Source: Penium margaritaceum (lineage: Eukaryota > Streptophyta > Zygnematophyceae > Desmidiales > Peniaceae). From it: a stretch of 64,000 nucleotides of DNA. The DNA lies in NCBI GenBank assembly GCA_023375785.1, contig SZWC01004799.1, positions 1 to 64,000 on the forward strand, read 5' to 3'. The position numbers and the translations under genes were made by a program. The notes under the pieces were generated by a model. The model was given only the letters and a program-made list of their open reading frames with translations, did not search any database and was not told the origin of the DNA. Shown piece by piece: positions 32,698-43,200 of this stretch (position 1 is the stretch's first letter; each line of letters opens with the position of its first letter).

Positions 32698-33890
32698 AAT
32701 TGTTATGGGCCCACGTGCCTAGAAGGACCCTAGGGGGCCCTAGGGGGGAACAATTCTTGCCCGATGTCCCGTACGTTCCCTCTCTTCAATTTTGTCTCCT
32801 ATTTGTTACGGCACTTGATGACCAGAGCATGGAATTCTCCTCTAGCCAAGGAATGGCATCCATGTCACATCACACCACTAGCCACATCTTGTTGTAGGGC
32901 ACCCGCTACAATGGCTTGTTTCACGTATCATCCTTTGTTCCTATCCATACCGTGTTTGCACATGTTCACGTTGCACACTCTCTTTTCCCAATGCACACGC
33001 AGATGCTGCACTCCTTCCAGTGCCACATGCACACTGTTGCCACTGACAAGCTGCTCCGTGTGCTTTGTGCTAATAGTCTTGATGTCTCCGCAGATTGTCT
33101 TGACTATGCTCAGGGAAAAATGCATCTGTACCCATTCTCTATGTCTGTGTCCCCCACCTCCCATCCCCTTGACCTCCTACACGCTGATGTCATGTGGCCC
33201 CTTCCTCGTGATGCCCTGGGGGGGGGGTGTTGGCTGTTACGTCCCTTGTCTTACTAACAACTTTTCCTTACATGCGCTAGGTCTTTGCCCTCAAGCAAAA
33301 GATTGATGTGTATTCCACCCTTGAGTCCTGGCTTTGCCAAGCTGAACTTGCCTATGGTCATCGCCTTCAGGTTTTCCACTATGATTGTGGGAGGGAGTTC
33401 ATGGGTCCTGTTGCCCAATTCCTCACATCCCGTGGGGTGTGTATGTAGCCCTCAGCTCCGTACACAACCCTACAAAATGGCGTCTCTAAATGCTAGAACC
33501 GGGCGCTTCCTGACGGCGTCCTACTCTTCTCTGTGCTTTTGACCTCCCTCTGCTCTTCTCTTTCGAAGCCTTGTCTAACATGACCTGGGTTTGGAACCGT
33601 GTACCCCACTATCCTTTTTCCTGTAACGTCACACCCTTTGAGCGCTGGTTTGGTTGTCGCACTGGTCTTTGACTTGCTCACGTTGGGGGCTCTGTCACTT
33701 GCGTTTGGCTCCGTGAGGACCTTCGGGACAGCAAGCTTAGTCCCCATGCGCGTCTCTAAGCCTTCCTCAGTGTTTCCGCCATGTCAAAAGCATGGAGCTT
33801 CTGGGACACTGACCAAGCCTGGGTCATTGAGTCCCGCAATGCTCCTTTCTTTTAAAATGTCTTTCCTCGTGATTTGTCCCATGTTGCTCC
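32698..33890 (+). pseudogene. Protease end and integrase of Copia-3
   Basis: LPDVPYVPSLQFCLLFVTAL at 32758 is the end of the protease region; its DSG site is gone. Integrase: DCLDYAQGKMHLYPFS (Cys motif, one Cys), LDLLHADVMWPLPRDALG with the first catalytic Asp, then HYDCGREFMGP in place of SDxGGEF, and LQNGVS with the following ER lost. The C terminus includes TPFERWFGC and SKAWSFWDTDQAWVIESRN. Stops include TAG, TAA and TGA, with frameshifts at about 33240 and 33490. Confidence 0.8.
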
Positions 33891-34430
33891 ACCCTCTTCC
33901 CTATCCTCGCTCTGTTGGCTTGGAGGGGTGGGTCTGTCTCCACCTCCGGTCTCACAGGGACCCTTCCTTCTTCCACCAATACGGCTCCCACTTCTGTTCC
34001 TTCTTCCTTTCCTTTCCCACCTCTGTTCCACGGCCGGTGCTTCCCCCAGCCTGCCATCCGATTCACCGACCGGCACTTCCCTAGAGTTGTCGCCGGCACC
34101 TTCTCCCTTAGTATCCTCAGATTCCACGTCTACAGCCATCAGAGCCCCGGCACAGTCCCCTACTGTTGTCTCTACGCATTCACCCTTATGTCATTCCTGA
34201 CTCACCTTAGACGCCTTCACTATAGAAATCAGTGCCCGTTGGTGTGTCAGAACCCGCTCCTGTGTCTCAGGCTCCTCTTGTCGGCCCAGAGCCATACACT
34301 TACGGAGGGAGACTTCTCCCTCTCCCTCACCACTCTGCTTCTAAGTCCTCCTAGTCCTCTCAGCGTCGCAATTGCTCTCGTGCATCATCCACCTCAGTTG
34401 GTTCTCCCTACAGAACCACTGGTTTAGATG
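33891..34430 (+). other. IN-RT linker of Copia-3
   Basis: Ser/Pro/Leu-rich sequence in several open frames (33599-34427). Unlike other families here it shows no tandem repeat. It joins RT at LDALRLEVT. Confidence 0.5.
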
Positions 34431-36108
34431 CACTCAGGCTTGAGGTCACCGTAGTCTACCTTTACTCTACAGTGGGCTATGCACTCATAGCTGAAGATTT
34501 TCACATCATCCTTCAGATTTGTGTTGCCAGCTATGATGCAGCCTGCTTCACATCAAGTGGGCTGCCCTCACTCCCCCTTGAGCCTACCATTGTCAGGCAA
34601 GCCCGTGAGGCAGCCCAAGCTGACCTCTGGGAGAAGGCAATGCAAGAGGAGCTGACTGTCCGCAAGGAACATGGGTTCTTTGAGCTTGTCAATCTCCCAG
34701 CAGTCTGCAAAGCTTTTTTGGCCCTTTGGGTTCTCCGTCAAAAGCTGAAGCCTGATGGCAAGGTCAATAGGTACAAAGCTAGGCTCACAACCAAGGGGTT
34801 GTCCCAGGTTCCAGGCATTAACTTTGACGAGAAGTTTGCTCCAGACGGTCAGTACACCACCCGCCCGTGCTCTCTTGATTCTAGTTGCCCAGCATGACTG
34901 GGAACTCGAGTAGATGGATGTCAACAATGCATTCTTTCACGGTTGATTGGATGAAGAGATCTACATGGTGCAGCCACCTGGCTTCACCAACAACACGAAC
35001 AAGGTCTGGCGGTTGCGCAAGGCCTTGTACGGGTTCAAGCGGTCGCCTCGCTGTTGGAACATGGAGATCGTGTCCACTCTCGAGAGAGGTAACCCAGCAC
35101 TCTTTCTGAGTACACCCTCAGAGCCCCTCGTGGCCATTCTGGTCTATGTCAATGACCTCCTTGTTGCTTCACCCAGCCCTGCCAATGTGCAGTCTGTGAA
35201 GTCTTTGCTCTAATCCAAATACAAGATGAAGTACCTGATTCCGGCTTGAGTATTCCTTGGTATGGAACTTCAGCGTGACCTCGAGCATCACACTCTGCAC
35301 GTACACCAGGTTATCTACATCCACAACCTTGGGGAGTGATTTGCCTCCTTGTTGACCGACACACCCACTACATCTACACTAATGATGTAAGCAGATCAAT
35401 GCCTGCTGAAGTCCGACCCATCCTAGCTGAGGGAGCTCATCGACATCATTGACTACCTCAGTGTGATTGGATCTCTGATGTATCTTGCCAACACCACTCG
35501 AGCAGATGTGGCTTCCTTGTTCAACGTCCTGGCTCAGTTCTCCTAATAGCCTTGTCAAAGACATCTCAAGGTAGCGCTGCGTGCCATTCACTGTGAACTA
35601 ACTACCACATGTGTGGAGCTGTGCTACAGAGCACATCCCTCTGTGGTTGTCGATGGATACACTAACAGTGACTCGTCTCTAGACACTGACACCCGCAGTC
35701 GCACTGGCTACATCTTTCTTGTTGGTTGGACTGCTATCTCATGGAAGAGTGGAAAGTAGGGATGTTTTGCACGTAGCTCCAGTGAGGGAAACTACATAGC
35801 ACTTGGTGCAGGTACATGTGAGAGTAAATGGATGTCTCGCTTGCTGCAACAGCTTTGTGTGTTCATCCGCTGCATCAGAATTCGCCACGAGAATCAAAGC
35901 ACCAAGGCAATTATTGAGCATGATGGCATGCATCAGCATTGAGCATCATTTTTTACGCAAGCGCATTGATGTTGGAGAAGGTCAAGCTGTCGGGGTCGAC
36001 ACCCGTAAGCAGCATGCAGACTTTCTCACCAAGGCTCTTAGCACTGGGATGTTCAAAGCACTTGTGCATGCTATTGGTCTGATGCGTGCTTGTGATTCCC
36101 CGAATTGA
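34431..36108 (+). pseudogene. RT and RNase H of Copia-3
   Basis: RT: EEGTF-like entry KEHGFFELVNLP, LRQKLKPDGKVNRYKARLTTKGLSQ, a TAG before MDVNNAFFHG, EEIYMVQPPGFT, WRLRKALYGFKRSPRCWN, and the catalytic box YVND (Asp to Asn) at about 35147. RNase H: SVVVDGYTNSDSS, SRTGYIFLVGWTAISWKS, SSEGNYIALGAGTCESKW, ENQSTKAIIEH and, near the end, HADFLTKALSTGMFKAL. Stops at Gln-like sites (AQFSxx at 35544-35549) and one frameshift in RNase H. Ends TGA at 36106-36108. Confidence 0.88.
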
Positions 36109-36197
36109 TGTGCATGCATCCTGTCATTTGTTGCGTTAGTGACGTGGTTGTGTGCTAAAAATACTCACATGTTTTTGTGGGATGCTCGTCTTTGGGT

Positions 36198-36207
36198 CAT
36201 GGGGTAG
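36198..36207 (+). other. Polypurine tract of Copia-3
   Basis: CATGGGGTAG directly before TGTTGG. It has one pyrimidine change relative to CATGGGGGAG in Copia-4. Confidence 0.75.
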
Positions 36208-36252
36208 TGTTGGTTGTGGTTGCACGATACGCAAGTGACCTCTTGACTTCAT

Positions 36253-36292
<40 letters not shown>

Positions 36293-36309
36293 ACATACAT
36301 ACATACACA

Positions 36310-36354
<45 letters not shown>

Positions 36355-36653
36355 TCACTACAGGTGACCAAACTGACATGAAGCTCAAGGCGCACACATG
36401 GTGGACAATGCATCCCAGGCGTCTTAGCCGGGTGCACGATTGGCACAAGCACTACCATGTTCAGTTGTGCTCAGTATCTGCTCAGCAAACATTGGAGTAT
36501 CACACATAGGGAAACATGCATCCACATACGCTCGAGGCCGATGTGGCTATTTGTACTTCAGATATGCATGCTTAGACAGAGTCGTTGGTACAATGAACCG
36601 GGATGCTAATCCTACGGGGCCGGACTGTCGGTTATGCCGAAATGTGAGAAAGC
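36208..36653 (+). repeat. Copia-3 3' LTR, part 1, with (CA)n
   Basis: Begins TGTTGGTTGTGG. A (CA)n array with CATA variants fills 36250-36352. The LTR is cut at ATGTGAGAAAGC by Copia-4 and resumes at 52219. Confidence 0.87.
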
Positions 36654-37494
36654 TGTTGGTTTTCACGAATCACTCTTTCTACTCTGTTGTGTCCTCCCGA
36701 CTTGTGTACATTGGCTTGCAGATGAATGACGGCGAGAAGCGACGCTGCTGGAGTGCCATCTAGTGGCGCTGACACACGCTGAGGCCTACACGCATCTTGC
36801 TGGAACCTCCTCCCTCCAATGTGCTCAGCTCCATCGGCAGACCTCGTCAGCAGTGGTGCCGCCGGCAGTCACTGTCACTGCATATGTTATCTGCATGCGT
36901 CCAGTCCTGGATCTGAATGCGTTGTTGCATCTAAAGCTCCATGTTCTGCTCAGGGTCCAAGTTTCATATCATTCTGGCACTGTTGGGACCGGGGAGAAGC
37001 GTAGACACCGCCTGGGTTTAGGCAGCTATAACTCATTGCTGATGTTTTTCTATGTGATTCTGACCGCATGACTGTGTTTGCAGCGTGCCTACTATGGTAG
37101 ATATGGTCCAGTTTTCAGGCAAAACGGACAACGTCCAGGTTTTCGGCTGTCAGCTATATGGCGGGGCTCAACAAGAAAACCCTGCCTGCCAGAAAACAGC
37201 TCATTTTTCTGATTGCCTTAGAAACTGAGTAACAAGCTCTACAGAGCTGGGAGGGATCTAAAACTTGGAGGGGTCTCCCATTGTTTCTCATTCTTACTTC
37301 CTAATCAGTCATTTGCAGTTTTCAGATGTTATCTGGCACTAACTCTGGCGCACGCGTTTCTGAGTAACAACACCAGAGCCCTCAGACTTGGACTCTAGTG
37401 TAGCAGACTGAGGGGGCAGCCTCAGCAACGAACGTGAGTTCCCGCACGCTGCATCAACAACAATGCTGCCCCAACCTACGCCATTAGGTCTTCA
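36654..37494 (+). repeat. Copia-4 5' LTR
   Basis: 841 bp, TGTTGGTTTTCAC to TCTTCA. Collinear with 51414-52218 and 58551-59400. Shared landmarks are CTTGGAGGGGTCTCCCATT and GACTGAGGGGGCA. Confidence 0.92.
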
Positions 37495-37498
37495 ATCT

Positions 37499-37510
37499 TG
37501 GTATTAGAGC
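37499..37510 (+). other. Primer-binding site of Copia-4
   Basis: TGGTATTAGAGC, one base from TGGTATCAGAGC, four bases after the LTR end. The C-to-T change fits decay. Confidence 0.88.
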
Positions 37511-39155
37511 CACAGGGCAGGAGAAGGAGCAGAACACCGGCGAATAGGTCATGTCAATGCCAGCGGTTCCAAGAACACGCCCGTGCAGGGGAAATGCTGG
37601 AAAATTTTTCCTGGTAGCGTTGAAACGTCGGGTGGCCTCTTCAAAATGCTGTCGATGCAGCTAGAATACTGCCACGTATCTTCGGCAGCACTAACCCCAC
37701 GGCGGTGGTAGCAGTGGTGGACTCGCGGCCGGCACGACCGACCGACGCTAGAGTGGCACTAATGTACGTGGCACCAACACCGCTAGAAAAGTGACTTCGC
37801 ATCTGCAATTACCAGCGCGGCAGCAACAGCAGCAACACGTAGGAAGTAATACGTAGCAAGCAGCAAGTAGCAAGCAGCACGCAACTAGTAAGCAACAGCT
37901 AGAACAGCAAGTAGTAGCATGCAACAGCAGCAATAGCAGCAGTGAGCAGCAAGGAGCACGCAATAGCTGCAACAGCGGACAGCCCTAGCAGCAGCGAACG
38001 GCGAGCAGCAGTGAGCAGCAAGTAGCGAGTAGCAATAGAAGCAATAGTTGTAGGATCAGCGAGCAGCTACAGCCGGAAGCATGCAGCAACAGCCAGCGGC
38101 GGGCAGTAGCAGCAGGCACTTTGGGCAGCAGTAGCAATAGCCAGCAGCAGCAATAGCAGTAGCGGCTTGCAGCAACAGCAGCGGCTAGGCCAGCAGCACA
38201 TAGTTGTAGTAGCAGAAAGTAAGAACCATGAACAAAAAAAAAACAAAAGGAAAATCATGGAACCCGCACCCACCACAACCGAAGGCTGGGGGCAGCATCT
38301 CCACCCTCACTACTGCTCCTATAGCAGCAGCACCTGTTGCAGCAGCTGTAGCGTGCAACAGCGTTGTTGCAGCAGTAGCACCCATTACAGCTGATGCCAT
38401 AGCCGCAGCAGCTGCAACAGCACCAACAACAGCCGGTATAGCACCAGTAGTAACAATTGCAGCTGCAGCATCCGCAACAGCAGCCAGTACAGTAGCAGTA
38501 GTAGCAGTAGCAGCAGCAGATGCCACACCAGCCACTACAGTAGTAGTAACAGTAGTAGTAGCAGCGGTAGTAACAGCACCAGTAGCAGCAGTAGTCACAG
38601 CAGCATTAGCAATAGTGGCAACAGCCGCAGTATCAATAGGGACGTCAGCCGCGAGCACTGACATCATCGCTGACATCACTGCTGACGTCACTATTGACGT
38701 CAGTAGGAGAAGCAGCAGCCACAACAGTAACCATAGCAGCAACCGCAGCAGCAACAACAATAGCAGCAGTAGTAGTAGTAGCAATTGCAGCCGCTACAGT
38801 AGCCACTACAGCAGTAACAATGGCAGTAGCAGCACTGGCAACAGTAGTAGCCGTAGCCATAGTAGCAGCAACAATAGCAGCAGCAACAGCAGTAGCAACT
38901 GCAGCAACCGTAGCAACAGCCACTACAACAACAGCAATAGCACTAGTAGCAGCAGCAGCAGCTACATTAGCATAGCAACTAATGCAACAGCAGCTGCAGC
39001 AGCTGTGCAAAAGCGAGTGCTTGCCTCAGCCACCCTCGGCTGATATCACTGCTGACGTCCCTGTTGACATCAGCTGCACTGTTAACATCATTGTCGACGT
39101 CACTGCTGAGGTCACCAACAAGTTCAACACAACACCAAAAAAAACAAAGGGAACC
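37511..39155 (+). repeat. Leader of Copia-4: hairpin, Ala-rich triplet array, TGACGTCA boxes
   Basis: CAGGGGAA at 37586 is followed by a hairpin (AATGCT 37593-37598 with AGCGTT 37616-37621, and GGAAAA with TTTTCC inside). 37800-39000 is GCA/GTA/ACA-rich; one plus frame (38228-39043) is open for 271 codons, largely Ala, Thr and Val, then Ser/Asn, and the minus strand is open for 199 codons at 38185-38784. Twelve-bp units carry TGACGTCA at 38683-38690 and 38695-38702, with variants near 39040-39110. Confidence 0.7.
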
Positions 39156-39464
39156 ATGGCTGATAGTGAGGAGGGGTCCTCCTCTGTGGGAGGACCCATT
39201 AGTCCCCCCTTTCTACAGCAACTGCAACAGCCGCAATAGCAACAACAGTAGCAGCAGCTGCCGCCACTACACGAGCAGCAGCGGATGTGCAGCAACCGCA
39301 GTAGCAGCCGCTACAGAAGCAACAGCAGAAGACGCAGCAGTAGAAACAGCAGCTGCAGCAGCAACAGAAGCAGTCACTACAGCAGCAACTGCAGCAGCAG
39401 TAATAGCAACAGTAGCAGCAGCCACTACGGCAGTCACAATAGTTGTAGCAGCAACAATAGCAAT
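39156..39464 (+). pseudogene. Gag N terminus of Copia-4, interrupted by Copia-5
   Basis: An ATG in a GGAACCATGG context opens MADSEEGSSSVGGPISPPFL, followed by a Gln-rich tract (CAG/CAA with interspersed TAG). The same start and tract occur in Copia-7 (60053: MANNPSGEDSSFVWGTPSPP). The tract is cut at GCAAT by Copia-5 and continues at 44545. Confidence 0.65.
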
Positions 39465-40106
39465 TGATGGATATGAGGGTGCCAGAAAGTGACACAAATA
39501 GGTTGCTTGATAAAAATAATCTGGCATAACAGTTGCATAGAGGATGTTTTAAAGGTTCAAACGCATTTTACGGAACTCAATTTGGAGTTCGTTTGAGTGA
39601 GATATGGATTTCCAAAGTTTGGAGATCATGGGTCGGGTTCAAGTGACGACCTGTGCAGTTTGAGCTCAAAAGGCGGCAAGATTATTGGCCAGGACGGCTG
39701 AGAGCGGCCTTCGAGGAGAAAAGACGGCTGGAGGACCTCCAGGAGAATCAAAGGAAGGATCAGTCCATGATTACTGGCGGTGCAGGTCGTGCAAAGACAT
39801 CATTTTCATGTGTGACAAGGTGACTGTCGCTAGGCTAGGAGAGTGTGCAAGAGGGTCAACTTTCACAGAGTGGATCTCAGTGCTCCCTTGGCCAAATGAG
39901 ACATAAAAGGGCTAGTTAGAAAGCTGTGAAGATTTACTTTCTCACTCAAGAGTTGATTCAGACATTTGTGTTCTCTGCAAACCTACATGTGCTTCCGTAA
40001 TTCCTGTATGGGCAACCTGCCGCTCCCTCTCACAAACAGTTGGTCCTGCATCGGCGGCTCTTGGTGAGCCTGATCACCTCCCTGAGGGCTGCCCCAGTTT
40101 CCATCA
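39465..40106 (+). repeat. Copia-5 5' LTR
   Basis: TGATGGATATGAGGGTGCC to TTTCCATCA. Collinear with 43897-44544. A TATA-like ACATAAAAGGGC at 39900 and the downstream CTCACTCAAGAG could be promoter-like; this is inference only. Confidence 0.95.
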
Positions 40107-40107
40107 G

Positions 40108-40119
40108 TGGTATCAGAGC
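40108..40119 (+). other. Primer-binding site of Copia-5
   Basis: Exact TGGTATCAGAGC, two bases after the LTR end. It is complementary to the 3' end of plant initiator tRNA-Met. Confidence 0.95.
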
Positions 40120-40205
40120 TAGAACAAGGCTTTGTTGCATCCTTGAGGTATTCCTTGCACTCTGTTGTATGAGAGAGTCGTTTGGGGGCTGAACGTTGCA
40201 CTACC

Positions 40206-41441
40206 ATGGCGACATCCGTTTCTGTGGTGGCCGACGTCAACATCGCCAAGTTGAAGGCAAACTTCTTTAACTGGAGCAACAACATGAAGATGGTGCTGAT
40301 GGCGAAGGGGTTCTAGATCCATGAGAGTGAGGAGGAACCAGCTCAGTCCTCTCTCTCACCTGGTGAGACCCGTACCCACCGCAAGAAGCGTGACTGGGCC
40401 CTCGCCACCATCTACCTCTACCTCACCGAACGGCAGCAACTCCTCATCCGTGGCATCCTCACGCCAAAGGAGGTTTGGAGGAAGCTTGAGTCTACTTATG
40501 CATCCAATTCAATCCTCATGAACATGCAACTGCGACGTCGCTTTGATATTGTGAAGATGGATGAGTCCGGATCCATGATTGACTACATCAACATGGTAAA
40601 TAATCTTTCCGACCAGCTTTCTGCAATTGAGGACCCTGTCCAGGAGTGTGTACTCATTCTAACCATTCTCTCTGGCCTTCCTAGCAGCTACACTCCTCTC
40701 ATTTTTTCCCTGGACCAGCGTGGCGACAAGCTCTCCCTCAATGATGTGGAGGAGAGCTTGCAGTTTGAGGAGGAGCGGCGCAAGGGTGAGGAGGGCTGAA
40801 GCGGACTGGACGTCGCTCTCATCACCAACTCTCGTCATGGGGGTGGTGCTGCACCAACCAGGAGCAACGGCAAAGGAGGCAAGAAGAAGGGGAACTGCCA
40901 CTACTGTAAGAAGCTGGGCCATTGGGCACGCGAATGCCAGAAGAAGAAGGCGGACCTTGCGGCTGGAGTGGGAGCGGGAAAGCTGCCCGATGCTTCCACG
41001 AACACAGCAGATTGGGAGAGTGGATTCGTGACAACCATCCAGGTCCTACACGTCTCCGACAACACCGCCTTGTTCTGGATCATTGACTCGGGAGCCACGC
41101 GGCACATGACGTGTTGCCGGGAGTGGTTTGTTGTCTACACCGTCATTGAGCCTCGCAGAGTGTACATGGGGGACAATCATGTGCAAATGGTGGTTAGGGA
41201 GGGTGAGACTGTGTTTTGTGCTTCCGTTGAGGGTAAGGACGTGGAACGTCGTGTGAAGGGGGTGCTCGATGTTCCGTGGCAAGCAGCTAACCTCCTCTCT
41301 GTCTCATCTCTCATCTCTAAAGGCATGCATGTTCACTTTGAGAATGATGGCTGCACCATCTTTGCCCGTGCAGCCCGTGTGCTTGCAAAAGGGGACAAGG
41401 AGGACGGACTTTATAGTCTCTATGTGGCATCGGAGAAGTAA
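40206..41441 (+). pseudogene. Gag and protease of Copia-5
   Basis: Frame from ATG 40206 to 41441 without frameshift, broken by a TAG (about 40314, GFxIHES) and a TGA at 40797-40799. Gag core: LTERQQLLIRGILTPKEVWRKL, SMIDYINMVNNLSDQLSAI and VLILTILSGLPSSYTPLI, typical of the copia Gag domain. Zinc knuckle CHYCKKLGHWAREC at 40896-40937 (canonical). Protease site WIIDSGATRHMT intact, Asp at 41085. The frame ends TAA at 41442, where Gln is plausible. Confidence 0.93.
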
Positions 41442-42348
41442 GCCAACTCAGCATTGGTGGTGACAGAGGGAAAACACGACATCGGCCTGTGGCACCGCCG
41501 GCTCAATCACATTGGCTTTGGCACCATCATCTGCATGGAACAGATGGTTCGCGGGCTGGAGCTCAAGGGGGTGAAGCAACCTGGTGCATCAGCTTCTGAG
41601 AGCTGCATTGAAGGGAAGCAAGACCGCGCTCCTTTCATGGGGGAAGGGAAGGGGGTGGCTGAGCTTCTCTCACTCGTTCACCCTGATTTGTACGGTCCCA
41701 TGCCATCTCAGTCCTTGTCCGGCAAGTTGTACTTTGTCACATTCATTGATGACAAGTCAAGGAAGGCGTGGGTGTCCTTCCTGGCTGGAAAGGATGAGTG
41801 CTTTGATGCGTTAAAGGTGTGGATTGTGGCTGCACAGATGAGAGTGGCAGGCAGTTGAAGGTGCTCCAGACGGTGGAGGAGAGTACCTCTCCAACGGCTT
41901 CCGAAACTTCCTAAAGCATTGCGGGATCAAGCATGAGGTCACCCCACCTGGAACACCACAGCTGAACGGCGTGGCTGAATGCGCAAACCCCACGCCCATG
42001 GAGCGTGTTCGCAGCATGCTCCAAGACGCGGAGCTCCCGCCAACCTTTCGGGCGGAAGCGGTCAACACCACCGTGTACCTGAAAAACCGGAGCCCTAGAC
42101 GCGCTGTGCCGTTGATGACACCGGGGGAGGCGTGGACGGGACGCAAGCCAACAGTGATGCACCTGAAAGTCTTTGGGTGTGGCACATTCATGCACGTGCC
42201 TGCTGGCAACCGCAACAAGTTGGATGCAAAGTTGGTGAAGGTGGCATTCCTTGGCTACGACACCATGGGATACCGCCTCTATAACCTCGCTGCTCGCAAG
42301 ATCATCCGCAGCCGTGACGTGGTCTTTCAAGAGGACGTGAAGGGCTAG
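41442..42348 (+). pseudogene. Integrase of Copia-5
   Basis: GAG-pre-integrase LWHRRLNHIGFG at about 41486, then ESCIEGKQ with one Cys of the CX2C pair replaced. The first catalytic Asp is kept in HPDLYGPMP. A frameshift near 41835 and a 2-base loss near 41878 remove the second Asp in the QTDGGGEY region. The Glu is kept in LNGVAE. The C terminus reads FLGYDTMGYRLYNLAARKII, then RDVVFQEDV and TAG at 42346-42348. Confidence 0.9.
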
Positions 42349-43075
42349 ACTTGGAGCCCTATATCTTCAGTTCCACTTGCTCCCGCACTCGTACCAGAAG
42401 TGGGAGAAGAGCCGGTAGCAGAAGAGGACGGTGCAGAAGATGGCGGTGATAGCAACAATGACAAGGAGGTGGAGGGAGCTGAGAAGGAGAAGGAGCCAGC
42501 TGCTGAAATTGATGAGTAGGATCAACAAAGCAACGCACAGCAGCTGCCATGGACGTCTGCACGCCACAACCATGGTGCAGATGGTCCTGTGGAGACAGTG
42601 AGGCGATCCGAGCGCCTCGCAAGCAAATAGAGGCCGCTGGAGGAGCTGGTGAACCTGTGCACTGTTCCACCACCAACGGAGTCATCTGACCTCGAGCTTC
42701 TCTTCCTCACAGTCACCGATGACCCAGCCACATTCTCTGAAACCATGCGCAGTGCCGCAGTGGCAGATTGGCATGTCGCAGTCGACAAGGAGTATGGTGC
42801 ACTCATGAACATCAGCACCTGGACTCTTGAGGAGGCTCCACGTGGCAGCCGGGTGATTGGGTGGCGGTGGATCTTCGGGCCCAAGCGTGGTGCGAATGGT
42901 AAGGTGCTCAGGTACAAAGTACGGTTGGTTGCAAAGGGGTACGCGCAGACTGAGGGTGTGGATTACATTGAGATATTTGTGCCTGTCGCAAAGTTCCCAT
43001 CCATCCTAGCGATCCTTGCTCTTGCTGCTATGCACACGTCACATCCAAATGGATGTGTCATGTGCATTTCTGAAT
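42349..43075 (+). pseudogene. Linker and RT N-terminal part of Copia-5
   Basis: A Glu/Ala linker with TAG stops at Gln-like sites (about 42517 and 42628) leads into RT: SAAVADWHVAVDKEYGALM, STWTLEEAPRGSRVIGWRWI, RYKVRLVAKGYAQTEGVDYIEIF and VAKFPSILAILALAAM. It ends in a shifted IQMDVSCAFLN. Everything from the usual DGxLxEEIYM through the YVDD box is missing at about 43070. Confidence 0.9.
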
Positions 43076-43199
43076 AGTCTGCATCATGCTCAGCTTTGCT
43101 CCCACTTCCAGTGGTATTGTGGCTTTGCTCCCTCTTGCCTTGTTGAAGTGCTTGATGATGTGGCTCATGTAGGTGCTTTGCGACAACTCTAAAGCAGCC
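43076..43199 (-). pseudogene. Inverted RT fragment inside Copia-5
   Basis: The plus strand is unreadable here, but the minus strand encodes ELSQSTYMSHIIKHFNKARG then ATIPLEVGAKLSMMQ, which is the copia RT segment that normally comes just before PYQVAVGSLMYA. That latter motif starts at 43213 on the plus strand. So a piece of about 124 bp was flipped in place while the DNA on its 5' side (RT fingers to palm) was lost. Confidence 0.9.
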
Positions 43200-43200
43200 G

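Noticed and set aside
36250-36352. (CA)n run as a CRISPR-like or regulatory array
   Set aside because: It is a simple dinucleotide microsatellite inside an LTR, with no spacers.
38228-39043. 271-codon plus frame as a real host gene
   Set aside because: It is low complexity, inside Copia-4, with a competing open frame on the other strand and no conserved domain.
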